From the NCBI GenBank assembly GCA_017437925.1, contig JAFRWQ010000113.1, forward strand, positions 1 to 6,775: 6,775 nt of DNA, written 5' to 3'. The notes beneath the pieces are model-generated. The model did no database searches. It was not told the DNA's origin and saw nothing but the letters and a program-made list of their open reading frames with translations. The stretch comes from Bacillota bacterium (GTDB lineage: Bacteria; Bacillota_A; Clostridia; Peptostreptococcales; Anaerovoracaceae). This document shows, in pieces, positions 1 to 5,296 of this stretch; within the stretch, counting starts at the first letter, position 1; every line of letters begins with the position of its first letter. Both the position numbers and the translations under genes were made by a program.

Positions 1-251
1 CCGAAGGCTATGAAGGCCAGGGCGATGTCGGCGAGAAAGCCCATGCCGTCTATGATCTGGCGGGGGACCATTTTGAAGCAGTTGGGTCCCAGAAGGATGC
101 CCGCCAGTATGTAGGCGGTGACGTTGGGAAGCTTCGCCGGCTTGGTAAGGCGGGTCATGAAGAAGCCCGCGGTGAGCATCATGGCTACCGAGGCTATGAT
201 GGCGGTGGAAGGGACGGAGTTTTCCAGTATCTGCGCGATGTTGGTATGCAT
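1..251 (-). CDS. Cation:proton antiporter, CPA2/KefB type (N-terminal part)
   Basis: The gene starts at 251 and runs off the left edge, so only the first 83 codons are visible. The fragment is hydrophobic. A first membrane helix spans about residues 14-32. It is followed by the motif KLPNVTAYILAGILLGPN (residues 40-57), which matches the 'lP.vtGyilaGillGP' signature in the Na+/H+ exchanger domain of CPA2 transporters. A third segment, about residues 67-83 (GFLADIALAFIAFG), fits the family's 'aeiGLafLlF.iG' helix. By family knowledge such proteins exchange Na+ or K+ for protons across the cytoplasmic membrane. The ion cannot be told from this fragment. The start is set by an AAAGGAG ribosome binding site at 259-265, 7 nt before ATG. 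A separate promoter in the gap to the next gene suggests independent transcription. Whether a C-terminal TrkA-N or other regulatory domain follows cannot be seen. Confidence 0.85.
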   Translation of the reverse strand, partial: MHTNIAQILENSVPSTAIIASVAMMLTAGFFMTRLTKPAKLPNVTAYILAGILLGPNCFKMVPRQIIDGMGFLADIALAFIAF

Positions 252-283
252 GATGAAACTCCTTTCCCTGTTTTTGAACATTT

Positions 284-311
284 ATTATACATCAAAAATG
301 AGCATAGTAAA
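284..311 (-). promoter_or_regulatory. Predicted sigma-A promoter of the antiporter gene
   Basis: On the minus strand there is a perfect -10 box TATAAT (284-289) and a -35-like box TTTACT (306-311, 4 of 6 consensus) with a 16-bp spacer. The box sits about 30 bases upstream of the antiporter start codon in an AT-rich stretch, leaving a short leader that carries the ribosome binding site. Predicted from the sequence only. Confidence 0.6.
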
Positions 312-351
312 CCATAAAAGGGAAAAAGTTAACAAAAACCCGGACCAAATG

Positions 352-397
352 CCCCTTTTGGGGGAGAAATATGTGCAGTAAGGCCTGAAAGGCTTAA
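352..397. other. Two small hairpins between the regulator gene and the antiporter
   Basis: A perfect CCCC-TTTT-GGGG palindrome lies at 352-363. Just after the regulator's stop codon is a short stem, AAGCCT/AGGC(C)TT on the minus strand, with a one-base bulge (about 381-395). Either could slow or end minus-strand transcripts of the DUF2975/regulator operon. Neither is followed by a clear T tract, so neither is a convincing rho-independent terminator. Nothing else is recognised in 252-393 apart from the antiporter promoter. Confidence 0.3.
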
Positions 398-600
398 TCA
401 TCGCGGTATTCGAGAAGGTCTCCCGGCTGGCACTGAAGCTCGCGGCAGAGGGCCATGAGGGTGGAAAAGCGTATGGCCTTCGCCTTGCTGTTTTTGAGTA
501 CCGAAAGGTTGGCGGGGGTTATGCCTATGCGTTCAGCCAGTTCTCCCGCCGATATCTTGCGCTTCGCCATCATCACGTCAATGTTTACGACTATCCTCAT
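394..600 (-). CDS. Small Cro/CI-type HTH regulator (YozG-like)
   Basis: This 68-aa protein is almost entirely one XRE-family helix-turn-helix domain. The first HTH helix is around residues 17-25 (ISAGELAERIG). The recognition helix is around 28-38 (TPANLSVLKNSKAK), followed by IRFSTLMALCRELQCQPGDLLEY, the usual ending of Cro-like domains. By family knowledge it binds DNA as a dimer. Partnership with a DUF2975 gene matches the Bacillus subtilis yoaS/yozG pair, where the small regulator belongs to the YozG-like group. The start at 600 has GAGGTGG 5 nt upstream. That site overlaps the stop codon (TGA) of the DUF2975 gene ending at 610, so the two genes are probably translationally coupled. A likely target is the inverted repeat at 1158-1172 in its own operon's promoter region. 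That is inference. The small size leaves no room for a ligand-binding domain. Confidence 0.85.
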   Translation of the reverse strand: MRIVVNIDVMMAKRKISAGELAERIGITPANLSVLKNSKAKAIRFSTLMALCRELQCQPGDLLEYRDD

Positions 601-609
601 GGCGCCACC

Positions 610-1062
610 TCATATTGTAAGGTCGAGCTCTGATCTCATGTCCAGAGCCTCCCTGAAGCAGTTCTTGACGACCCGCACTATGAGTACCATGAAGGCTGCG
701 GCGGCGAAACCGAAGAAGAAGGGCGGGTAATAAAAGCCGCTGGCAAAGCAAATGGCGGCTGCCGCGGCGACGACCCAGCTGACCGTCCTTAAAAGGCTGA
801 TGTTCTGCTCGGTGAAGACCTGCCCTGCGCTGATGTTGGACAGCAGCTTCCATAAAGACCACAGGCAGATCCAGGCCGGCACGCTCAGCGAGTAAAGGCT
901 TAGAGCGAAGCGGGTGAAGGCGGGTTGGGATTCCATCTGCCGAAAGCCTATCCACCAGCTTATGGCGCGGGCTCCGAAAATGTCTGCCGCAAGCAGGGCA
1001 GCGGCGAAGACCGCCACGCATATCCTCGTGAGCATAACGCTTCTGTCTTTGTTCCAATTCAT
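610..1062 (-). CDS. DUF2975 four-helix membrane protein (YoaS-like)
   Basis: The 150-aa protein has four predicted membrane helices, at about residues 8-30, 50-72, 91-111 and 113-134. Two stretches match DUF2975 proteins: LLSNISAGQVFTEQNISLLR (73-92), after helix 2, and the C-terminal FREALDMRSELDLTI (136-150), where the family ends in a similar '(E/N)DLTI'. The biochemical function of the family is not known. DUF2975 genes are commonly paired with a small XRE regulator, as here. The start at 1062 is chosen because GGAGG (1067-1071) lies 4 nt upstream. An in-frame ATG at 1201-1203 would add 47 residues but would cross the predicted promoter. The stop codon overlaps the next gene's ribosome binding site. 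The last residues are polar and cytoplasmic, so the protein could in principle contact the regulator. That is inference. Confidence 0.85.
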   Translation of the reverse strand: MNWNKDRSVMLTRICVAVFAAALLAADIFGARAISWWIGFRQMESQPAFTRFALSLYSLSVPAWICLWSLWKLLSNISAGQVFTEQNISLLRTVSWVVAAAAAICFASGFYYPPFFFGFAAAAFMVLIVRVVKNCFREALDMRSELDLTI

Positions 1063-1068
1063 CTTTCC

Positions 1069-1080
1069 TCCGGCGCCGGA
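1069..1080. repeat. 12-bp perfect palindrome overlapping the DUF2975 ribosome binding site
   Basis: TCCGGCGCCGGA reads the same on both strands. Its end overlaps GGAGG (1067-1071), the ribosome binding site of the DUF2975 gene. It could be a DNA-binding site downstream of the minus-strand promoter. It could also be an RNA element, since intermolecular pairing or a weak fold would hide the ribosome binding site. It could also be chance in GC-rich sequence. Confidence 0.4.
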
Positions 1081-1120
1081 TCTTGAAACACCCGGCATGA
1101 TCGCAAAATATCCTAGCATC

Positions 1121-1149
1121 AGAATAGACCGGCGCAGCCCGATTGTCAA
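1121..1149 (-). promoter_or_regulatory. Predicted promoter of the DUF2975/regulator operon
   Basis: The minus strand reads TTGACA (1144-1149, perfect -35), a 17-bp spacer, and TATTCT (1121-1126, 4 of 6). Transcription would begin near 1114, giving a leader of about 50 nt before the DUF2975 start. The promoter stands back to back with the one at 1181-1209, with the inverted repeat 1158-1172 between them. Confidence 0.75.
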
Positions 1150-1157
1150 GAAAAATA

Positions 1158-1172
1158 TATCGAAAAACGATA
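1158..1172. promoter_or_regulatory. Candidate operator: TATCG-N5-CGATA inverted repeat
   Basis: A perfect 5-bp inverted repeat, TATCG and CGATA, is separated by AAAAA. It sits in the 31-bp gap between the -35 boxes of two divergent promoters (1144-1149 minus, 1181-1186 plus), 8 bp from each box. Short dyads with a centre-to-centre distance near one helical turn are typical of Cro/CI-family operators. The adjacent 68-aa regulator is the obvious candidate ligand. Symmetry and position are seen. Binding is inference. A direct repeat ATTCATC (1174-1180 and 1191-1197) flanks the plus-strand -35 box and is a second possible recognition element. Confidence 0.5.
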
Positions 1173-1180
1173 AATTCATC

Positions 1181-1209
1181 TTGACATTCGATTCATCATG
1201 CATTATCTT
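1181..1209 (+). promoter_or_regulatory. Predicted promoter of the DUF4173 gene
   Basis: The plus strand reads TTGACA (1181-1186, perfect -35), a 17-bp spacer, and TATCTT (1204-1209, 4 of 6). Transcription would begin near 1216, leaving about 32 nt of leader with GGAG at 1238-1241. Confidence 0.7.
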
Positions 1210-1247
1210 AAGCCTTGCAGAAGGGGTCTGCGGAAAAGGAGAGAAAA

Positions 1248-2681
1248 ATGAATGACAATTACGGGGGATCTCCCTACGGGGAGCTGAGGGCGGCGGAGAA
1301 GGAGCCCTTCTCGGCGAATCAGGCAGAGATAATATTCTGCCTTCTCAGTTACATAGCCGCTTACTGCTACGTGCTCTTTTTAACCGGCGATTCAGAGATC
1401 AGCAGTCCGGGATATTTATGGCAGGGCCGCATCTGCCTCGCAGCTGTCGCGGCGTTCATAGTATCGGCGGGCTTTGTCCTCGGCAGGTACGGAACGCCTG
1501 CAGGCCGGGGGCCTGAAGGGGAGAGGGCCCGCAAAAGGCCGGCTTCGCCCGAAAACTTCGTCTGGCTGGGCTGCTTCTTATGCTGCCTCGCCGGATTTTA
1601 CATCCACTTCGCCGTGAACCCGTCGGAGATCGCCGACTCCGTTACCGGAGAGGTCTATATCTGGAACAGCGACTGGCTTGAAGGGGTCTGGGACAAGGGC
1701 CAGGTGCTGCTCTTCATCCACATATTCGCGGTATGGTGGATGCTCTCGCAGAGCGGGGCTCTCATCGAGGGCAGGAGCGGCCGTCTTCTTCCCGCCGACG
1801 CCTTCAACGGTTTCCTGGCGATCCCCTTCGGGAACATCATTCTGAGAATAAGGACCTGGGTATTCGGGCTTAAGGCGCTGTTCAGCAGAGGGGAAGGCAC
1901 GAAAAAACGCGGCTTTTCGCTGAGATCCGCCGCGGCTGTCGCGGCCTGCGCCGCGCTTCTTGCTACCTCGGTCTCGCTGCTGGGCTCCGCCGACAGCAAT
2001 TTCGGAAGGCTTCTGGGCGACCTTAAAGACATAATTCATATCGACGTCGACGGCCTGCTCGTGGTAAGGCTTATGCTCAGCATACCGGTGGGCGCCTGGC
2101 TCTACGGCCTGGCAGCCGGCTGCGCCAGAAAAAAGGCCGGGGACCTTGAAGACCAGAAAGACCTGATATACAAGGGCCTCGCATCCCTTCGCGGCGTGCC
2201 CGCGAAGCTCTGGATCTTCGCCGTAGGCACCTTTACCCTGGTCTACGCCGCCTTCTTCGTGCTCCAGGCGTCCTACCTCTTCGGAGGCTTTTCGGGCCGC
2301 CTTCCCGAGGGCTTCGTCTACTCCGAATACGCCCGCGAGGGCTTCTTCGAGCTCTGCCGCGTGATGCTGGTGAACTTCGCTCTGCTCTGGCTCGTCACCC
2401 GCATGGCGAAGGCTGAAGAGGAGGGGAGCCGCCTGCTCAGGGTGCTCTGCCTGGTGGTCCTGGCCGAGAGCGTGATCTTCGCCGTCATAGCCCTCTCAAA
2501 GCTGGGCCTTTACATCAGCGTCTACGGTTTCACGCCTCTGCGCCTTCAGAGCAGCTGGCTGGTCTGCGTTCTGCTATGCGGCTGCCTGCTCTGGGCATGG
2601 TCTATACTCACGGGGAGACCCGCCTTCCGCAAGTGGATGTACTTCGGGGCGGTGAGCCTGAGCCTTCTGACGCTGTATTAG
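1248..2681 (+). CDS. DUF4173-type polytopic membrane protein
   Basis: This 477-aa protein has roughly ten to twelve hydrophobic segments. Examples are about residues 27-46, 61-79, 103-121, 152-168, 224-246, 267-290, 319-341, 369-385, 397-421 and 434-454. Residues 339-369 (LQASYLFGGFSGRLPEGFVY, then SEYAREGFFEL) and 417-436 (SKLGLYISVYGFTPLRLQSS) match conserved stretches of DUF4173 proteins, whose function is unknown. The 80-100 and 210-224 loops are basic and probably cytoplasmic. The start is ATG 1248, with GGAG at 1238-1241 and 6 nt spacing. An upstream in-frame ATG at 1215 has no ribosome binding site and would fall at the transcription start. The protein stops abruptly at SLSLLTLY. In my recollection relatives usually continue with a short tail ending near a conserved 'N.d..iA.yN', so the C-terminus may be trimmed. 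It is divergent from the DUF2975/regulator operon and probably shares control with it. Confidence 0.8.
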   Translation: MNDNYGGSPYGELRAAEKEPFSANQAEIIFCLLSYIAAYCYVLFLTGDSEISSPGYLWQGRICLAAVAAFIVSAGFVLGRYGTPAGRGPEGERARKRPASPENFVWLGCFLCCLAGFYIHFAVNPSEIADSVTGEVYIWNSDWLEGVWDKGQVLLFIHIFAVWWMLSQSGALIEGRSGRLLPADAFNGFLAIPFGNIILRIRTWVFGLKALFSRGEGTKKRGFSLRSAAAVAACAALLATSVSLLGSADSNFGRLLGDLKDIIHIDVDGLLVVRLMLSIPVGAWLYGLAAGCARKKAGDLEDQKDLIYKGLASLRGVPAKLWIFAVGTFTLVYAAFFVLQASYLFGGFSGRLPEGFVYSEYAREGFFELCRVMLVNFALLWLVTRMAKAEEEGSRLLRVLCLVVLAESVIFAVIALSKLGLYISVYGFTPLRLQSSWLVCVLLCGCLLWAWSILTGRPAFRKWMYFGAVSLSLLTLY

Positions 2682-2705
2682 AGGGGCCGGAGAGGGATTC
2701 AAATG

Positions 2706-2720
2706 AGTCTTTGAAAGACT
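2706..2720. repeat. Small hairpin downstream of the DUF4173 gene
   Basis: AGTCTT-TGA-AAGACT forms a 6-bp stem with a 3-nt loop, 25 bases after the DUF4173 stop codon. No T tract follows, so it is not a terminator by itself. It may protect the 3' end of the message or simply be a chance dyad. Confidence 0.35.
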
Positions 2721-2761
2721 GTGTCTCGGTAATATTCCATACTATGAAGCCGGCTGTCAGC

Positions 2762-2801
2762 ATCAGGGCAGCGGAATATTTCGCCGCCTGATTGTTTTAT
2801 T
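2762..2801 (+). terminator. Rho-independent terminator of the DUF4173 gene
   Basis: ATCAGG (2762-2767) pairs with CCTGAT (2787-2792). After one bulged G and one A·C mismatch, the stem continues through GCGG/TCGC to a 6-nt loop, AATATT. The tail TTGTTTTATT (2792-2801) is T-rich. It ends just before the convergent lipoprotein gene, whose stop codon is at 2812. On the minus strand no T tract follows the hairpin, so it should act on plus-strand transcripts only. Confidence 0.7.
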
Positions 2802-2811
2802 CCATCTGATA

Positions 2812-3849
2812 TCAGTTGTTTATATCTATGGATGAAGCGTCAAGGGTCTGGGTCAGGGTCCATACGCTGGGCTTTTCGCCTTTAAAGGAGAAGCCGCGGG
2901 CGTTGGGGAAGTTCTCGGAGGAAGCTCGGGCAGCAGTGTTTTCCTCAGGATCCCAGGCATAGACATAGGCGTTGTAGGCTTCGCCCGTACCCCTGCAGAG
3001 CACGTAAAGACGGTCTTCAGAGCTTCTGAGGACTATGGGCCTTAAAGGCTCTCCGCTGCCTTCAAGCTCAGGCTCTTCTTCCTTTAAGCCTTCTTTCCCG
3101 GACCAGGACCAGAGCTCTCCGCAGCATATATAGAGGACCCCGTCCTTAAAGCAGCCGCTTGCTCCTTCGATGCTCTTGTCTTTCCCGAGCGCGCCCAAAA
3201 ACTCTCTGCCGCTGCCGTCCGTCTTAAGGCGGCAAAGACCGTATTCCCCCGTCTCTCCGTTCAGCTGCAGGTAGTATATATACCCCTCTTCGACAGTCAT
3301 GAATACCGGGGCGATGCCGCTGCCGCCCTCGGCGATGAGAGCGCCGAGGCTGCCGCCAGCGGTATCATAGAGCGAGTAAGACTCCGAAGGGTAGGAGAGC
3401 TTGAAGACCAGGTTCTTACCCATGCCCTCTATGCTGCCGTAGGAGGTCCTGATCACGATGAGGCCGTCCTCTTCAAAAACTATCCTCACCCTGTCGTATC
3501 TCACTTTGGTGCGCAGCCGGCACTCCTTCCTTTCATCGGAGCCGTCCGGCAGGCAGCTCATGAGCCTGTGCTTTTCGGTGTAATAGAAGCGCCCGTCAGA
3601 TTCATTAAAGACGGCCGTCTCGGAATCGAAGCGGCAGATCTCTGTCACCGCTTCGGTATCGACGGCGGCTGTGCGGTACTGCCTGGTGCTGCTCTTGTCG
3701 AGCATGAGGCAGATCTGCCTGCCGTCCAGCCAGAAGGCGTCATAAGCCGTCAGCAGGGTGTCGCCGCTCATGTAGGCTCTGGTTATGCCGCAGCCCGCGA
3801 GCATTACGGCGCACATTATGATTGATATTGCGATCAAAAGCTTTCTCAT
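2812..3849 (-). CDS. Lipoprotein with probable beta-propeller-like domain
   Basis: The N-terminus is a lipoprotein signal peptide: MRK, a hydrophobic core (LLIAISIIMCAVM), then LAGC with the lipid-modified cysteine at residue 20. The mature protein would be anchored to the outer face of the cytoplasmic membrane. The rest (345 aa in all) is beta-rich with loosely repeated strands of the type 'DG.lYY...l.r...DGs'. They occur around residues 84-104, 187-219, 235-254 and 278-303. This resembles the DUF5050/propeller-like proteins common in Clostridia, but repeat divergence leaves the exact family open. No catalytic motif is visible. The start at 3849 has GAGG (3855-3858) 5 nt upstream and a strong promoter, so it is a single-gene transcript. 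A CTGATATCAG palindrome (2806-2815) overlaps its stop codon. No partner gene points to a ligand. Confidence 0.7.
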   Translation of the reverse strand: MRKLLIAISIIMCAVMLAGCGITRAYMSGDTLLTAYDAFWLDGRQICLMLDKSSTRQYRTAAVDTEAVTEICRFDSETAVFNESDGRFYYTEKHRLMSCLPDGSDERKECRLRTKVRYDRVRIVFEEDGLIVIRTSYGSIEGMGKNLVFKLSYPSESYSLYDTAGGSLGALIAEGGSGIAPVFMTVEEGYIYYLQLNGETGEYGLCRLKTDGSGREFLGALGKDKSIEGASGCFKDGVLYICCGELWSWSGKEGLKEEEPELEGSGEPLRPIVLRSSEDRLYVLCRGTGEAYNAYVYAWDPEENTAARASSENFPNARGFSFKGEKPSVWTLTQTLDASSIDINN

Positions 3850-3873
3850 GAAGACCTCGCTGTAATTTTTATT

Positions 3874-3901
3874 ATTATATCACAGGGCTTCGATACGTCA
3901 A
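3874..3901 (-). promoter_or_regulatory. Predicted promoter of the lipoprotein gene
   Basis: The minus strand reads TTGACG (3896-3901, 5 of 6), a 16-bp spacer, and TATAAT (3874-3879, perfect). It lies about 25 bases upstream of the start codon in an AT-rich stretch. Confidence 0.75.
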
Positions 3902-3964
3902 AGGGCTGCGGGTCCGAAAAGGCTCCGGTGTGTCTCCGGCGAGTCGTTGATATCTTCTCCGCGC

Positions 3965-3993
3965 TGTACAAATCAACGGTAAAGCAGTATCAT
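3965..3993 (+). promoter_or_regulatory. Possible promoter of the flavoprotein operon
   Basis: The plus strand reads TGTACA (3965-3970, 4 of 6), a 17-bp spacer, and TATCAT (3988-3993, 5 of 6), with transcription expected near 4000 and a leader of about 40 nt before the ATG at 4040. No operator or riboswitch-like structure is obvious. Other AT-rich boxes nearby make this assignment tentative. Confidence 0.45.
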
Positions 3994-4039
3994 AAATTCA
4001 TAAGAGACGATGGATCAAACTGCGGAAAAAGGAGAAAAT

Positions 4040-4567
4040 ATGAAAAAGGTAGTGGCGGTCGTAACGAGTCCGCGGGAAAACAGCAATTCGGAGATCCTGG
4101 CAGACGCTTTCCTTAAGGGAGCGTGCGACGCGGGAAACGAGACCGAGAAGATAAGATTCAGCGATCATAAAATCGGCTTCTGCATGGCATGCAACTGGTG
4201 CAGGACCCATGACGGGGTCTGTGTCCAGCAGGACGACATGAATCCTCTTCTCAAGAAGCTTCTGGAGGCTGACGTGATAGTGCTGGCAAGTCCTGTCTAC
4301 AAGTCCTGCGTATGCGGTCAGCTCAAGACCTTCGCGGATCGCATGTACGCGATCAATTCAAAGCTGACGGGCGTGGATTTTTATTTTATTGCTTCCGCCG
4401 GCTCGGCAGATCTGGACGGCGCAATGAGAGACATGGAGGGAATAATCCATATCTACAAGAATGTAAGGAACGCGGGCAGGATCTATGGCAGCGGTCTGAA
4501 CGGACCGGGCGAGGCCTTTGGCAGCCCCGCCTATGAAGAAGCTTACCGGATGGGGAAAAACTGCTGA
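4040..4567 (+). CDS. NAD(P)H-dependent FMN reductase / iron-sulfur flavoprotein paralogue 1
   Basis: This 175-aa flavodoxin-fold protein starts with strand KKVVAVVTS and the FMN-phosphate loop SPRENSNSE (residues 10-18). A compact cysteine motif follows, C48-x2-C51-x2-C54-x6-C61, in FCMACNWCRTHDGVC. Next come DDM (65-67) and the conserved EADVIVLASPVY...LKTFADRM (76-102). The cysteine spacing fits archaeal-type iron-sulfur flavoprotein (Isf), where it holds a [4Fe-4S] cluster beside FMN. The likely role is cytoplasmic electron transfer or reduction of quinones, oxygen species or other acceptors, but the physiological substrate is unknown. Two further cysteines, C90 and C92, lie near the flavin loop. 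The start at 4040 has AAGGAG 5 nt upstream. An in-frame ATG at 4010 lacks one. The C-terminal YEEAYRMGKNC fits a natural family ending. It is first in a two-gene operon, 13 nt before the next start. Confidence 0.85.
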   Translation: MKKVVAVVTSPRENSNSEILADAFLKGACDAGNETEKIRFSDHKIGFCMACNWCRTHDGVCVQQDDMNPLLKKLLEADVIVLASPVYKSCVCGQLKTFADRMYAINSKLTGVDFYFIASAGSADLDGAMRDMEGIIHIYKNVRNAGRIYGSGLNGPGEAFGSPAYEEAYRMGKNC

Positions 4568-4580
4568 GCGGGAGGAACAA

Positions 4581-5153
4581 GTGAAAGTACTGATACTGAT
4601 GGGAAGCCCCAGGCTGAACGGCAACACCGCCTTGCTCTGCCTGCCTTTCATGGAAGAAATGGAAGCCCTCGGCGCCGAGCTGCGCTACCTCGCTCTCGCC
4701 GGCATGGAAATCGCGCCCTGCAAAGGCTGCTACGCCTGCCAGCAGGTGAGCGGAGAATACGGCTGCGTAATAAAGGACGAGATGTACACGGTGGTCGACG
4801 GTATAGTATGGGCTGACCTGATAGTGCTGGCGACGCCCATATACGCCTGGTACTGCGCAGCCCCCATGAAGAACGTCCTGGACAGGCACTACGGGCTCAA
4901 CAAGTTCTACGGCAGGGGAGAGGGGTCCCTTTGGGCGGGCAAAAGGCTCGCGATACTGGCGACCCACGGCTACGAGAGGGAATACGCCTGCGGGCCCTTT
5001 GAGACCGGCATGAGGAGGCTCTGCGAGCATTCAGGCCTCGCCTACGCGGGGCTCTTCTCGGTGCGCCACGTGGACGACCGCGACGATTTCAGGTCTGAAG
5101 AGGCTGTTAGCGGGGCGAAGGCTTTCGCGGGGAAGCTTTTGGCCGAGTCCTGA
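4581..5153 (+). CDS. NAD(P)H-dependent FMN reductase / iron-sulfur flavoprotein paralogue 2
   Basis: This 190-aa protein is a diverged paralogue of the preceding gene with the same order of motifs. These are MKVLILMGSPRLNGNT (1-16, FMN-phosphate loop) and cysteines C47-x2-C50-x2-C53-x8-C62 in PCKGCYACQQVSGEYGC. KDEM (65-68) and WADLIVLATPIYAWYCAAPMKNVLDR (77-102) follow. The wider gap before the fourth cysteine (8 rather than 6) lies slightly outside the classical Isf range, so cluster binding is less certain. It uses a GTG start at 4581, chosen because GGAGG (4571-4575) lies 5 nt upstream and the strand begins properly at MKVLILMGSP. A plain upstream ATG at 4518 would overlap the previous gene. 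Co-transcription suggests the two act together, perhaps as a heteromer or on the same redox pathway. The partner electron donor is not visible here. Confidence 0.85.
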   Translation: MKVLILMGSPRLNGNTALLCLPFMEEMEALGAELRYLALAGMEIAPCKGCYACQQVSGEYGCVIKDEMYTVVDGIVWADLIVLATPIYAWYCAAPMKNVLDRHYGLNKFYGRGEGSLWAGKRLAILATHGYEREYACGPFETGMRRLCEHSGLAYAGLFSVRHVDDRDDFRSEEAVSGAKAFAGKLLAES

Positions 5154-5165
5154 AACATCCCTTAA

Positions 5166-5200
5166 TTGCCCCCGGAGCGCGAGAACGCACCTTCGGGCAA
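5166..5200. repeat. Imperfect GC-rich hairpin after the flavoprotein operon
   Basis: TTGCCC pairs with GGGCAA around an interior with short GG/CC and GCG/CGC helices separated by mismatches. It begins shortly after the stop codon of the second flavoprotein and has no T tract. It may stabilise the 3' end. It is not a recognisable named RNA element. Confidence 0.35.
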
Positions 5201-5226
5201 GCGTGATGCGCAATATAAGGCGCAAA

Positions 5227-5263
5227 AGAGTTCCCGGAGATATCCGGGAGCTTTCGCTTATTT
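5227..5263. terminator. Hairpin terminator between convergent genes (first of two)
   Basis: TCCCGGA (5232-5238) pairs perfectly with TCCGGGA (5243-5249) across the loop GATA. The stem extends outward as AGAGT/GCTTT with two wobble pairs. On the plus strand the flank is CGCTTATTT. On the minus strand, where the hairpin follows the M42 gene, the sequence after the core stem is ACTCTTTTG. It can therefore plausibly act in both directions. Confidence 0.55.
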
Positions 5264-5295
5264 AAGCCTTTATTTCGGCCCTTGAAGGCTTTTTA
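5264..5295 (+). terminator. Rho-independent terminator of the flavoprotein operon (second)
   Basis: AAGCCTT (5264-5270) and AAGGCTT (5285-5291) form a 7-bp perfect stem with a 14-nt loop. The tail is TTTTT (5290-5294), partly within the stem. It ends 2 bases before the stop codon of the convergent M42 gene. On the minus strand an A-rich flank follows, so it is oriented for plus-strand transcripts. Confidence 0.55.
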
Positions 5296-5296
5296 C

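Noticed and set aside
578..1057. 159-aa minus-strand open frame overlapping the DUF2975 gene
   Set aside because: It is arginine-rich and low in complexity, in another frame of a clear membrane-protein gene, and has no recognisable domain.
1063..1203. In-frame upstream ATG (1201-1203) that would lengthen the DUF2975 protein by 47 residues
   Set aside because: The extension spans the predicted promoter and operator, lacks a ribosome binding site, and is not part of the DUF2975 domain. The ATG at 1062 has GGAGG and gives a normal family length.
1578..2039. Two minus-strand open frames (1578-2039 and 1655-2032) opposite the DUF4173 gene
   Set aside because: They are shadows created by GC-rich codons of the DUF4173 gene. 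Composition is unlike a real protein and there is no ribosome binding site.
2576..2791. Plus-strand frame that could be a frameshifted end of the DUF4173 protein
   Set aside because: Its residues after 2681 (EGPERDSNESL...) do not resemble a DUF4173 tail, and it ends inside the terminator hairpin.
4010..4042. Upstream ATG at 4010 for the first flavoprotein
   Set aside because: It adds MDQTAEKGEN, which encodes the ribosome binding site of the true start at 4040. The flavodoxin strand begins properly at MKKVVAVV.
4386..5030. 214-aa minus-strand open frame opposite the flavoprotein genes
   Set aside because: It is antisense to two clear flavodoxin-fold genes, rich in His, Pro and Arg, with no family match that I recognise.
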